In this document: piece after piece, positions 35,759 through 47,339 of the stretch
How positions within the stretch are numbered: the stretch's first letter is position 1
Layout of the letters: every line of letters begins with the position of its first letter
DNA from: Diploscapter coronatus
Taxonomy: Eukaryota > Nematoda > Chromadorea > Rhabditida > Rhabditidae
Direction: 5' to 3'
DNA: 64,000 nucleotides
Assembly (NCBI GenBank): GCA_964036155.1
Contig: OZ038423.1
Span: 23,637,249-23,701,248 of the forward strand
Notes under the pieces: generated by a model
What the model saw: only the letters and a program-made list of their open reading frames with translations
Told to the model about the DNA's origin: nothing
Databases searched by the model: none
Position numbers and translations under genes: made by a program

Positions 35759-37429
35759 CTCACGGAAAACAAAAATTCGTAGTTAGACGAAATAGGGAGA
35801 TGTTAGCTCATAGCTATGCACGCAATAGGCGAGCCGGTTGGTTGATAGATCAGGTAAAGGCTATCTACCAGATCCGGATATATGAAATCCAAGGGATATA
35901 TGAAAATCTCTCGCGTCAATAACCCTTGCCAATAGAGTAGATATCCGGATCTGATCCAGAGACTAGAGCCTTGGAATTATGATATAATAGCCGCGGATTT
36001 TTATGCCAAACTTCAAAAATCTTGATAAAATTAGTTTTATTGAGGTTAAGGCTAGACTTCAGAGAAACCAATATTCTATGAAGGTTGAATCGAAGTTTCA
36101 GAATTTTAGGGAAAAGCTAGCTCTGAATGAGCTAAATAGGGGGAATTTTCGGGTTAGTTTATGGAATTTTTCTTGAGCCTACCTACGCTTTTCGGGATAA
36201 TTACGAGTTTTGCCCATTTAGAGGCATTCTTCCATTCAAAAGCCCGACAAAATCAATTTGAAGTGCAAAAAAGCCGAACAGAAAAGCGAAAAATTGCCAC
36301 AACACTAAGCTAAACAGGTGCTAGTGCAAAAGAAAAATCATTCAGAGAAATTTTCGAATTAAAAAATCAATTTTATTCTTTTCGTAGAAATCTCAAAAAT
36401 ATGATCATTTTGTTCGGGACTAACCGATAGAAATTACAATATTCCTCTAGAGATAATTACTGTAATTATTAACCGGTTCTGTAAAAATCTGATGATTGAA
36501 AAAACTTGAGAGAAAGGACAAAGCTCAAAATTCACTATAGAAATTTTCACGGGTCCGAAAAATCTAACCTTTCATAAATAAAGAACATTTTTGAGAGGGA
36601 AGTCATCACATTTAGCTTTGACGTTATACATCATACATACTATCATATTGACATCTGACTTTGATAAGAAGGAGACGGGACTTAAAATTTTTGGGTCAAA
36701 TGAAGGTATTTTATGTGTGCAAATAGCGATTGAATCGAATTTTTGATAATTTTAGCTGCTCGTTTCTTCTAAAATTTTCATTGCAAAAGTTCTACTTAAA
36801 ATTGTCACAAAATCGCAGGTTTTTGTTCATCAAAAATGGCATTTTTCACGTCTAAAAACAGACTATTCTTAAGGGATTAGAAAAACAATAAAGAAAATCA
36901 TTAAGCGTTGAATAGTGGAGCATGTTTGTGTGGGAAAATTTTCAGAAAACAGCGAATGTGAAAATAAATAAAATCCTAGAAAGAGAAAAAATAAAAAAAT
37001 GACAATAAAAATTTGTATTAAAGTCTGATCTTCCCTTCATAAACTAAAAGATTATAGAAATTCGTTTAGACTTAGAAAATGCATAGAAAATTTATCGAGT
37101 TAAAAATTAAAAAAAAAAGAGTATACTTTTCAGAAGCAGCTTTTCTTCTGGAAAGCGTCCATCTCCTTCAACACCTATTTAAAAATTTTACCCACTTTTA
37201 AAATAAAAAAAACGCGAAATAAAAAGTAGGTAAACTTTAAAAATGGGTGGTCAATGAACTGGGCGAGCTATCCGAGAAGCCTCAAAAAGTATACTCCTAG
37301 AGCATAAATTAGCAAGTGTAAGAAAAAATCAATAAATACCTCTCGGATTCGATAAGAGACTTGAGAAGCGCAACTCACTGGGATTTTTTCAAGTGCTGAA
37401 TTTTTTGGGCGACCCACCAGTTGATGAAT
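35759..37429. other. Intergenic region upstream of the LDLa-fibrinogen gene
   Basis: No gene is supported. About 110-195 bp upstream of the start codon is a perfect 12-bp inverted repeat AGATCCGGATAT / ATATCCGGATCT (35870-35881, 35941-35952), in a stretch rich in ATATG and CTATC words. The rest is AT-rich. Confidence 0.6.
35870..35952. promoter_or_regulatory. 12-bp inverted repeat upstream of the LDLa-fibrinogen gene
   Basis: AGATCCGGATAT at 35870-35881 and its exact reverse complement at 35941-35952, 59 bp apart. The inner ATCCGGAT is itself palindromic. A promoter-site role is inferred from position only. Confidence 0.35.
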
Positions 37430-40203
37430 TTAGCCTGTCATACCGCGAACCTGAAATTTGAAAATTAAAGTCGTTTCACGACAGTAGTCTATAAGGAATC
37501 AATTTATAGTCATTTCAAAGGATTCATGGAATTTTGAAATATCAAAACCAACTTTTCAAAACAATTGCCAAGATAAATCTAATGAAAACCATATATAACA
37601 TCTATCAGAAAATCATTGTTCACTCGATAAAACCAATATTAAAAAATACTAATAAAAATAATGTTTCAAGAAATTCGAGAAAAAAACTGACCGATCCATT
37701 TTTGCGCTGCTCTTCAAGGTCCCTCTGCGCCTTCTCCTCGATGGCGCGAATGTCGGCCATGGTCAGGCCATACCAGTTGTCGATCCAACAAAACACCTCC
37801 CGATGGAACTTCGAGAACAGTCGGGGGTATTGCTGCAAAATTTTAGGAATAGCATAAATTTTGAGGGCTAATTTTAGGCGAGTATTGCTGGAAATGTTGA
37901 AATGTCTTTTTTCTTTCTTTGAATTTTCAGTTTTAGATTTTTAGCTTATTTACTGAAAATTTAAGAATTTTACTCTTCAAAGCTAGTCTCATTTTCAGTC
38001 TTTTGAGAATTGCAATTTTACCCGAAAGTTATTTTTGCATAGTAGAAACAAGGAGTATCGGCCGAAAGATATCTCCAATTTTCAACGCTTTTTTGTAGCA
38101 TGCGAAAAAGTTCTAACTTTTCGATTTTTATGACGTTGTTTTTATGCAGCATACAGCTCAGAACAATTGAAGATAAGGTAATCTTTTAGACTTCGAATTT
38201 CGAGAAATATATATCTAAAAAATAAAAATACCTTATGCGCATAGGCCTCAACAACGGATTGTAGCCCGAACCATTTGAAGTAGACGGTGACGAGTTTGTA
38301 GGCACACATCACCGGCTCCGTCGTCTGTTTCCAGTTGCTCGACAGAGGGCCCCTGAACTCAGCAAAAATGACAAAAAAATATACTCGTGCTTTTCTAAAA
38401 TAATTGGGAAAAATTATATATTTCTTATCAAATCTGTTCCTCACATCATTAAAATGGAATGAGAATTTTACGTCGCAATAGATTGATACTTACGCTTCAC
38501 AAACAAAGTAGAGAAAATGGTTTGTTTTTATTCATCTAGTTAGGCATTCAGAATTAGATTGGCTCTACTACCGTATCTTCCAATTTGGAAAAAGATATAC
38601 TAATTTTTCTAGCTGCAGTATTAAAAACACCATACCGTCCCGTTTTGCTGGAGACGAACGTGCTGGGCGTGGTGGAGGGAGTGATGTCGGCCGCATTCAG
38701 ATACTCGTTGTCCTTGGCGATGTCGATGTGCACTACTTCGCGCTTCGCCAATTCCTCCTTCGATAAGCCGTGCGCCTGAAAATATTCCAATCAGTTTCAG
38801 GGGATATTTATTTTAGGTAGAAGCGATAGGAGATGAACACGAATTATCTTGAGGTCCGAATTATAACGACAATAATAGGAATCTCAAAGACTGCTTATAT
38901 TCAGCAAGAATTCGAGATGATAATGTAGACTTTGCTTTAGGATAGTGCTTGTGAAAAAACGTATTTACAGAAAAAATAAATTCTATCTTGACGTCCAATT
39001 AGCTTTGTTTGGAAAAATCAAATAAAATTGAAAATAGTCTTACATTTTCGGTGGTTCCCCGGTCGGGCAGGTGGATGGTCTCGACTTTCACCAGGAAATT
39101 GTCCTTCATGTAGTCGGGGTTCTAAAACTTATAGAAATTTTCAAAAATTTCGAAAAATTCTTACCGTGAGCACCGTTTTGCAGTAGGGGTACGCATTCCA
39201 AGCCTCCTCGTGTATCATCAGCGAGCCTTTCGGCGCGATTTTCCGGATGATGCTGGGCACTTTGCTGAAGGAATAGAGTTATCTTTCAAAAATAAATATT
39301 TCAAGATTTTCTTAATGAATAAGTAGGAAAAATAAAGCAAATATTGAACCAACTTGGTTGAAAACTAGACAATTATGTGTTCTAGATTTGAAGGTTCAAA
39401 TTTTTGCGAAAAAAGCGTTTCAATTTTTCCTAATAGATCCTCCAAACCAAAAGTAAAGTTAATCCCTGAATGCCCTAAGATAATACAGAAAAGAAGTTTT
39501 TTTTTAATAAATATTTCTAAAATAAATCAAAGTATTATGCTTGCTCCCAAGTAAATAAGATTTTTATTTTTAAAAAATTGAAAATAAAAAATCCTCGAAC
39601 CTGGCCAAGTGGTAGATTTTGTGGGTGTACTGTCCCCGATCGAATTGACCATTGAGCAATGGGTGACCGGAGAAGGGTTCATTTTTCAGGACCTGCAAAA
39701 TGTTTGATTTTTCTAAAAAAAATTGATTTCTTTTCAGAAAATTTTTTATCGTTTTTCTAAAGAAAATCGGATTTTTTTTCGAGAAAATTAGATCCTTTCA
39801 CAAAATCTACCAACCTCAACCCCCTCTCCTCCGCCGGTCTCAGCCTTCGAGGCCTCTGCAACAGACCATAGCTGTCCCACCTGATACTCCTCGACGGTCA
39901 TCGGTAGCACCACGCGACTAAAAGATGAACATTTTTGAGGTAAGGATTTTTTTTTTGTAAAATCTCTACTTGGAATTGAACATTTCAGAAACTCTTAAAA
40001 TTTGATAAAGATGGAGGTAGTCCTGTTCAAAATAAGGAACCGAATTTACGAAAATATAAAAAATCTCGATTTGAAAATACCATTTTTCAAAGAATCTTCA
40101 TAAAAGCTCAAAAAATGTACTTCAATTAGTTCCAATCATTGATCGTATTACAAATTGTTAATAATTTAGAAGAAAAGAAAACCGACTATTCCTTGATGAT
40201 CAT
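37430..40203 (-). CDS. Class I phosphatidylinositol transfer protein
   Basis: Nine exons encode 270 aa, against 271 for human PITP alpha: 40187-40203, 39815-39917, 39601-39692, 39165-39264, 39044-39121, 38636-38775, 38232-38352, 37692-37832, 37430-37450. The first coding exon is only 17 nt and gives MIIKEY, joined in phase to [20 protein letters not shown]. Conserved family segments follow: [86 protein letters not shown], and the tail RGMTG. This is a soluble single-domain lipid-exchange protein moving phosphatidylinositol and phosphatidylcholine between membranes. No RdgB-type extension is present, so it is not class II. The exon-1 donor is the atypical GTCGGT, but the phase and the peptide match support it. 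Confidence 0.95.
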
Positions 40204-43200
40204 GATTGTTAGTTGGTCTTCTCAGGTCGAATTCCAAACTCGGAAAATCCGCGTAAAATCCCGATTCAATCAAATTCCCAAGATCCTCCGACCGATTTAT
40301 CTAAAATCCTACGATTTTACAATTTTAAAGAAACTTCAGAGGTTTCGCAGTTTCTGACCAAAAAGTTAAGAACATTTCTTCCACTTTATGATAGATAAAA
40401 ACGTGCCAAATTGGAGAAAATTTGCATTAGAAACGGGTGAGAAATTGGCAGAAAAAGGAGTAATTAGATTCGGAAAAACGGGGAGAAAGAAGAGAGAATA
40501 AAGATATGCGCGAAGGGTCTGAAAATCAATGAGAGCTGAAAAATGGAAAATGGAGAATAAAAAATAGGTTTTCTTTCAGAGATATTTCATAGAAAAGTTT
40601 AGAGAATCGAAAATCGATGTGCACCCTCTGAAAAATGCAAGATTGTAGTTTGTTCCAAAAATTAAAAAAGGGCTAAAATCTATTGGGAAGAGAAATTCTC
40701 AATTTATTTAGAATCTGAAACATCCAAAATTTGCTCGTATTACGAAATCCCAAAACGCGAATTTTGCCATAAATCCATAATAAAAACGGGTTTCCCAAAG
40801 AAATTTAGATCTATATCAGGAAGATCCAAATTTGAGTCTAATTCGAAGAAAAATCCCCTAAATAGGAAGACATTCCAGGAAATAACCCGTCACTCAAACC
40901 CCATTTAATTAACTCTACCCGAAACGTTTACTTTCAGCCTAAACTAGACGAAATTAATTTTTTTTCCGAAAAATTCCAAAGTTCAGCAAATGGTATTTCC
41001 TATCCAAAATTTCAAGCTGTATTGAAAATTTCGTGAAAACAACAAAATTGTAGTTTGTTGATGCGATAAAGAGAGAGATTGAAGAATGCAAAATAAGCCT
41101 TATCTGGATTATTTATAGAGCAAAAATCGGATTTATGAATACATACTATTTTGCCGAATTGAAAGATAGAACGCGAAAACCGGCTGGCATTAATTTATCC
41201 TAATCCCAAAAAGTGCCTGCGTAGTTGGTGGAAAACTAATGTGCTCCGGGGACCTAAAGTGAGGGGTAGAAAATAAGGAAGGCGCAAAAACGCAAATCAA
41301 TAGAGAAAAGACTGGGTTAACGAATATGAGGACCAACCGAAAATTTTAGGCCCAGCCCCAAAAATTTGACTTAATCAGAGAAAATGAGTAATTTATTGTG
41401 AATTTGTTTGATTTGGAAATGCGAATTTTTTAACTTTGAAAAGTGAAATATAAGTTTCAAAGTAACAAACTCCAAGGTAGGTTTCAGAAAAGTGAAATAC
41501 TCAAAAGTTAGAAAAGAATCGTTTTTAAAGCTGGAAATCGATGTGGTCTTGAAAATTAGCGTCATTCATTAGGTTCAAAATACGGGTATTGATAAAAAAT
41601 GACACCATTCTAAATTCGCTATCAATAACTTTTAACATTGTATGACATTTCACGGCAAAATGAGTGAATAAGGTGGAAAAAAGAGTCCGCAAAACTACGT
41701 GTAAAGTTTACTCAAGCAGACTGAAACCGATTTTATTTTTGGTGAGTCATGATTTTTGAGGCGTTAGTTTTCGCCTTTTTGAAGAAAATTGAGAAAGTAT
41801 TCGAAAAAATATTCTAAAATGATAACCAAAAGGAGTTTGTATCCGTTTCAAACAAAATATGCAAAAAAAATTGTTAAAGATCGAAAGTTCAAAAATTTAG
41901 AAACATTTCTTTGTATAAAATTTTTTTAAAATTAAAAATTAAAATATTTCTGACTTTTGTACTCCACAAATGTAAGTGCTTATAAAAGGAGGTAAAGCGC
42001 GAAAGGAACGAGAAAGACTAGCGGCGAGAGACATCGATCAATAATAGTGACAAGGCAAGAGAGCGGAAAGAGGCAGAGGAACGGCGAGAAATAGTGTGAA
42101 GAAGGAGGAAGGGGAAAAGAGAAAGAATGAAAAAGAAAGAGAAACAAAGGTAGAAAGAAAAATAGTATTGAAAAAGAAAGTGAGAAAAGAAATAAAGGCA
42201 GAAAAGCATAGACCTCTGGCATAGAGAAAGCGAATGAAATAAAGAAGCTAAAACGAATAGGAGGAAGGAGGAGGAGGAGGAGAACAACTTCTAGAGTGTC
42301 TGAATGTTAGAATGATGATGAAACAAGAAAGAGTATTAGAAAGAACGCACGAATTTTGATGCATGGCTATTTTTCCGTTTGACAAATGTTTTGAAAAGAC
42401 ATAATTTTGAAATATTTTTAGATCTTTGAAAAATAGACGGATAAGTATCAGAAAATTGGGATGATCTGCAAAAAAAACTTAGCACTAGTTATTTTCTGCC
42501 TGAAATATTAATAGTAAAATTTGAAATTTGTAACCAGCAAGTTAGAGTAGTGGGATCAAAAATGAATTTGATTTTCAGACAAGTAGACTTTTTCTGAAAC
42601 TTGTGTAAAAATTGTGATTTTTCGAAAAGACGCTTTAAGTAATACTCCATTTTTACATTATTCTAAATGCGATGCATTCATATATTCCGCTTTTACGAGC
42701 ATAAAATAAGTGGCCTATTGATGCGAAAAATATTAACGGGAAGGGCAAAAGGGAAAAAATACGATTACTCTGCTTCCTGGAAATTTCCTTTCCATTTTCA
42801 TCAGAAAAGTTTGCGTATATTCTTTTTTATTTTTATAAGAAAATCTTTTCGTTAACATTAACTTTATTTTTGCAAAAATGAGAAATTCAAGTTTTCAACA
42901 ACAAGCAAGTAGCCTTTTCGTGAGCGTGCGTCATAATTTGAGAAATTAGAGTTGACTCCAACAAATTGAAAAAGTTAAAGACACAGGATTTTGAAATCAT
43001 TCGCCCTGGAAAGTTGACTGGGGTATAAAATCCAGAAAGAAATAGGATAATGATAAAAGTGTAGGATACTTTTAGAAGCCTTGAAAAACCCACGTAAATC
43101 TGGTCGTTAGTTCAAGTAATATGTGCTTCGCGGTCAACCGATTGCGCCCCAATCCGAAAATCGGCGAACACAGATGTGAGCCTGAAAAATTCGTCTCTGG

Positions 43201-43523
43201 AAAAATTAAAAAAAAAAAAAGACAAATCAGATATTTCAGTGTTTCAAACACTAAAATCATGAAAAATTAAGAAAAGTTTGAATTTTATTTCAGCATCAAA
43301 CATCAAATCAACGAAGAACAAATAACAGTCAACAACAAACTAAAACAAATGAATTGATTCAAGTCTGAATGCTCTGGAATTTTAATAAACGCTCCCGAAT
43401 TTGAAGAGTAACTCCAGAAAATTCAAGTAAACTCTTTTCTTTATGAATAATCTGGAATTCTAAACATGTTTTAGAATTGTAATAAAAACAGCTCCAGAAT
43501 ATTTAAGTACTGGTAAAAATTTG
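40204..43523. other. Intergenic region, 3.3 kb, no gene supported
   Basis: It lies between the PITP start and the EMG1 stop. It contains a copy of the GATAG/AAAACCGGCTGGCA module (41161-41190) and a 300-bp purine-rich array (41990-42290). ORFs here are short and without domains. Confidence 0.65.
41990..42290 (-). repeat. Purine-rich repeat array
   Basis: GAAATAGTGTGAAG, AAAATAGTATTGAAA, and GGAGGAGGAGG / GAAAGAGAAA stretches; reverse complement of the CATACTATTTC word family. Confidence 0.6.
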
Positions 43524-45060
43524 TCAGATGATACCCCAAACCTCTTCGAGGCCCGACGTGATTTTGGCGCAAGTGAGCGCGGCCGACAACGGGAAATTGC
43601 TAATTTTCGCCTCGCCGTCCGTGTAATCTACCACTATCTGAAAAAATTTAATTTAAAGTGAATGAAGGAACCAGAAAAAATCAATTTCTCAAATTTTTGA
43701 AGCATAAGTAGATCAGTTATTTGTTTAATATCTTTATCTTAGAAAGTAATAGTCAGAAAACCAAACTATTTTTAGGTCTTATGAATTTTTGTACTTTCAA
43801 ACTGATGATCGTTGTTTTCTGTTTTCAAGATGTCTAGTTGGTGTATTAGAATCTATGAAAACTCTTTCATATCAGTCATTTTTGAAGCATACAACAATCT
43901 TTCAAAGTTCCTATATTATTTTTCCGACACATAGGAAATTCTCTGAAATGTCCCTATTTATTATTCTAGAAAGTTTCGAAAGTGCTTTTTGACTTGTTCT
44001 CGTGTTTTCAAAAGGCTGAAAATTATCGTACTTTTCCTCTCGCGATTCCTCCGACCACTATGACGATCGGCTCGTCTTTGTCTGCAGTCGTCAGCTCCTT
44101 CGGCATCAGCAAATTGTCCGTGTTGAATGTCATCAGAATCTTCCGACACCCCACCGGCAGGTGCAGAGAGACGGGGTTTTTCACGGTCTGTTTTTTTCCT
44201 TTTAATATTTTATATGGAATGAAAAAGCAATTATAGTTCTAAATAAAATAAATTAGGGTTTCGTGGAACGTAGTTCATTTTCTGGAACATGGCAGTTCAT
44301 AGAGTTTACAAACAAGTCACATTATACCAGACTACAAACCAACTAAAAGAAAACATATTTACTGTTTTGTGAAACGGGTTTCAATTTTTTTCCCTAAAAT
44401 CTCACCTCCATCAATTTCTGAGAACTATCTGCCGCCCGGACGACCATTTTATGCAGTAGCTGGACCATCAAACCGCAAAACCGGTCGAACGTTCTGGGGA
44501 TTCGGCATTGGGGGCTAACCTGAAAATAGTTTCCTTATTTTTTATTTTTCTAAAAGAAATACCTCGACTAGCACATTTTTGTTGGTCCGAAAAAAGACTC
44601 GCAGCCGGCCGGCTCGGTTCAAAGGACTGTCAAGCAGGTTTAGAAGGCACTCAAATTATTATTTTTAAAATTTTTATTAAAAACTCGAAGAAAACCTGAT
44701 GCAGAATATCAGGCCTGTAATCAGCGGGGTCTTTGTTATTCTTGAGCAGAAACTTCCTGTGCTTGTCGCTGGAAAGAATCGCATATTCGCCACCGATCTG
44801 AAACTTTTTTGTATTTTTGAAAGTTTTTTTTAATTTAAAAATCGGATTTTTGTATTATTCACCTTTCTTCTAGGGAATAAAATAATGCAAAAGAAGTCAA
44901 AATTCCAAGAAATTTTATGATGTCTAGCAAAAATACCGACTTTCGCGGATTCCAAACTGCAGGCCTCCAAAACGACGTAGAGAACGCGCTTCTCCACTCG
45001 ACTATCGTCCGTCTTCAACCGCTTCTTCAACGGAGCCACGACCACGTCGTCGTCAGCCAT
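43524..45060 (-). CDS. emg1: Ribosome biogenesis SPOUT methyltransferase EMG1/NEP1
   Basis: Six exons encode 230 aa (human 244): 44941-45060, 44696-44797, 44563-44649, 44406-44519, 44032-44187, 43524-43637. Family segments are unmistakable: LYVVLEACSLESAK, IGGEYAILSSDKHRKFLLKN, PDILHQCLLNLLDSPLNRAG, NKNVLVEVSPQCRIPRTFDR, FCGLMVQLLHK, VKNPVSLHLPVGC, IVIVVGGIARGK, and the C-terminal trefoil-knot part PLSAALTCAKITSGLEEVWG. The enzyme N1-methylates a pseudouridine in 18S rRNA and helps assemble the 40S subunit in the nucleolus. An acceptor-like TTTTTAG lies 10 nt before the ATG. It is transcribed divergently from SRP9 191 bp away. The exon-1 donor is the atypical GTCGGT. Confidence 0.96.
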
Positions 45061-45251
45061 TTTTACAACTAAAAATCGGAAAATCAGCGAAAAATGAGAA
45101 ATTTCAAAACGACACGCACAAAGTGGACATCGAAATGTGCATTGCAGACTTTTGAAAATTGGATTTATTTTGTGTTGATTTTTTGTTCGATTTTATCCAC
45201 TTTTCGAATTAACTAGGGTAATTAAGTCGGTAATTAGCATAATTGCAGAAA
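45061..45251. promoter_or_regulatory. Short bidirectional promoter region between EMG1 and SRP9
   Basis: 191 bp separate the two divergent start codons. Each start is preceded by a splice-acceptor-like site (TTTTTAG 10 nt before EMG1; AATTGCAG 3 nt before SRP9), as expected for spliced-leader addition. No TATA box is obvious. Confidence 0.6.
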
Positions 45252-46002
45252 ATGGTGTACATTACGAATTGGGACGAGTTCGTGAAGCGCGTCGAGGAGC
45301 TACAGAAGCAAAGTCCGGACAAATGCAGGTGTGATTTAAAAAAAAAAATTTATTTTTGTTTAAAAAATGCACCTTTTTCAATTTTTTGTTTTAAAAAATA
45401 GATCATGAAATTCTGCATGTTTTTATTCCGAATCTAGAATCTTGAAAAAATCCTATAGAGAAAAACTAGTCTTTTTGAAAAATAGTTTTTGACCTAGGAG
45501 ATTTCCATTTTCAAAAAATTTAGAGAATTGCCAATCTTTCTTGAAAAGGTGAATTTCCAGATCCGTAAATAAAAAAAATTCCAGACTGGTAACGAAATAC
45601 AGCTACCGCGACAAGAAACTGGTCATTAAGTACACGGACGACGTCGTCTGTTTGCAGTACGCCACCGATCAACAGCAGGTTTGGATTAATTTTTTAAATT
45701 TCATCAAATGTAATATATCAGCAAAACAGGCTGAACAAATTCAAGGTGATTTCAAAAAAACTTTTTTAAAAGATTTGAAACATATTCCAAACATTTTGGA
45801 AACTAGCCATTTAAAGCTCTCAATCGAAATTATAATTTTTTCTGAAAAAATAAATCATTCGATGATCAGTTTTATATATATCGGTTGAAAATTCATTATG
45901 ATTTTGAAAGCTTATTTGTTGTTCAAACAATATTTTCAGGACGTGAAAAAACTGGAGAAGCTGACGGGAACACTGATGCGAGCCACTCTTTCGCAGGAAT
46001 GA
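45252..46002 (+). CDS. srp9: Signal recognition particle 9 kDa subunit SRP9
   Basis: Three exons, 45252-45328, 45585-45678 and 45940-46002, encode 77 aa (human 86). MVYITNWDEFVKRVEELQKQ, then RLVTKYSYRDKKLVIKYTDD, VVCLQYATDQQQDVKKLEKL and the tail TGTLMRATLSQE align with SRP9 throughout (compare [24 protein letters not shown] in human). SRP9 pairs with SRP14 on the Alu domain of SRP RNA and causes elongation arrest in the cytoplasm. The short acidic or charged tail of the human protein is missing. The start is 3 nt after an AATTGCAG acceptor-like site. Confidence 0.95.
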
Positions 46003-47339
46003 AAAATTTTTAAATGAAGAAAAATAGACGGTTTCAAAAATCCGCTTGAGTTCATTCGACTTCAAACAAATCCAACCTGATCACTGGCAAAATCTGATCC
46101 CTTATAATTCCCATCCTCTTTCTTTTTTCATACTATTTTCCAAAAAAGAGGTTGGGAACTACAATGAGCCGTAAAATCTGATTATTTTCCTTTTCAAAAT
46201 AATTTTCTGAAAACTTATTTGAAAATTTCGAAATCCAAACAAGCTTTCCTCAACTTTTGGTGTTTATACATCTTGATTATGGGTCTTTCTGATCTAGGTA
46301 GGGTTTATCTTTAAAAAATCAGAAATAACTCCTACCTAGATCCGATGTTTCTACAAATTTTAGATTTTTGAAAGGTATTGAACTTATCGTTTTTCGTTAT
46401 TGTATATCTTCGCGATTTCTCTGTGATTTTAGGAAAAACAATTGGAAAAGTGAAGAGAAAAATAAATTGTTTTTCAGAGTTTAGCTCGAAATTTCATGAA
46501 ATGATTACTAAACTGCCATAGCCTTCTTTTTCTATCTTTTATTATGATGCTATCACCTTAAAAATCATTTCTCAATTACCAAACCGTCTTTTCATAATAA
46601 TAACCCCTTCCTAAATATTTACCGTATTGCTCATTTTTGCGCTTCAAGTACTTTTGTCCCACTTCGAAAACACTGTATAGTTACTCGAAAAAATAGCATT
46701 GCGAAAGAAGAAAGATATGAGGTAAGAGGTTACCTCTTTATCTCTCGGCTTCTCACTCAATCGTTAGAAAGTAGGCGGGGTTTATGAAGTTCGACTCGGA
46801 AATAGAGAGGATCTATCAGAAAGAGCAGAGAAAAGAAGATAAGATATTGAACAACCTCATCTTTCTTCTCTAGTTTCATGCTATTTTTTTAAATCTAAAT
46901 TCTTCTAACTCTCATTTTAAAATGCTATCTCTTGATTTTCAAATCTTTTCCCATACTTTCCTACAGTATTTCTCAAAATCGCCATCTTCCTATCATTTTT
47001 AAACGCTATTTTCCTGAACTTTCTATCTCTCATTTTACGTTCTATTTTGCCTCCTATTTTTCTCTTTCTACGCTATTTCCCTAATTTCGACATCTTTCCC
47101 CCTCTAAAAACAATATCTTTCTGATTTCTCCATCTTTCAATCTATAATTTTCCCATGCTATTTCTCTAGTTTCTGCGTCTTTTCGCGGTGTCATAGGGTT
47201 CCGCGTTTGCAGAGTCGAAGTCTCGTCTCCCTAGGCTCGGCTCGAAATTTCATTCGCGATTTCGAACACTAGGTGTCACATATTTATCCGAGATAAATTT
47301 TTTCCGGTTTATTACTGAATTTTCTATAAATTTCTAAAA
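46003..47339. other. Intergenic region between SRP9 and the NHL-1-like gene
   Basis: It holds a long pyrimidine-rich repeat array (46855-47185) and smaller related stretches near 46110 and 46530. A GC-richer segment at about 47170-47280 just upstream of the NHL-1-like start may be promoter DNA. No coding gene is supported. Confidence 0.65.
46855..47185 (+). repeat. Pyrimidine-rich repeat array
   Basis: At least eight units combining a CTATTT word (CATGCTATTT, TACGCTATTTCCC, CATGCTATTTCTC and variants) with ATCTTTC or ATCTCT words, spaced roughly 35-60 bp apart. This is the longest array of the family in the window. Confidence 0.65.

Noticed and set aside
41980..42287. Leu/Phe/Ser-rich ORFs on the minus strand
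   Set aside because: Translation of a purine/pyrimidine-rich repeat array.
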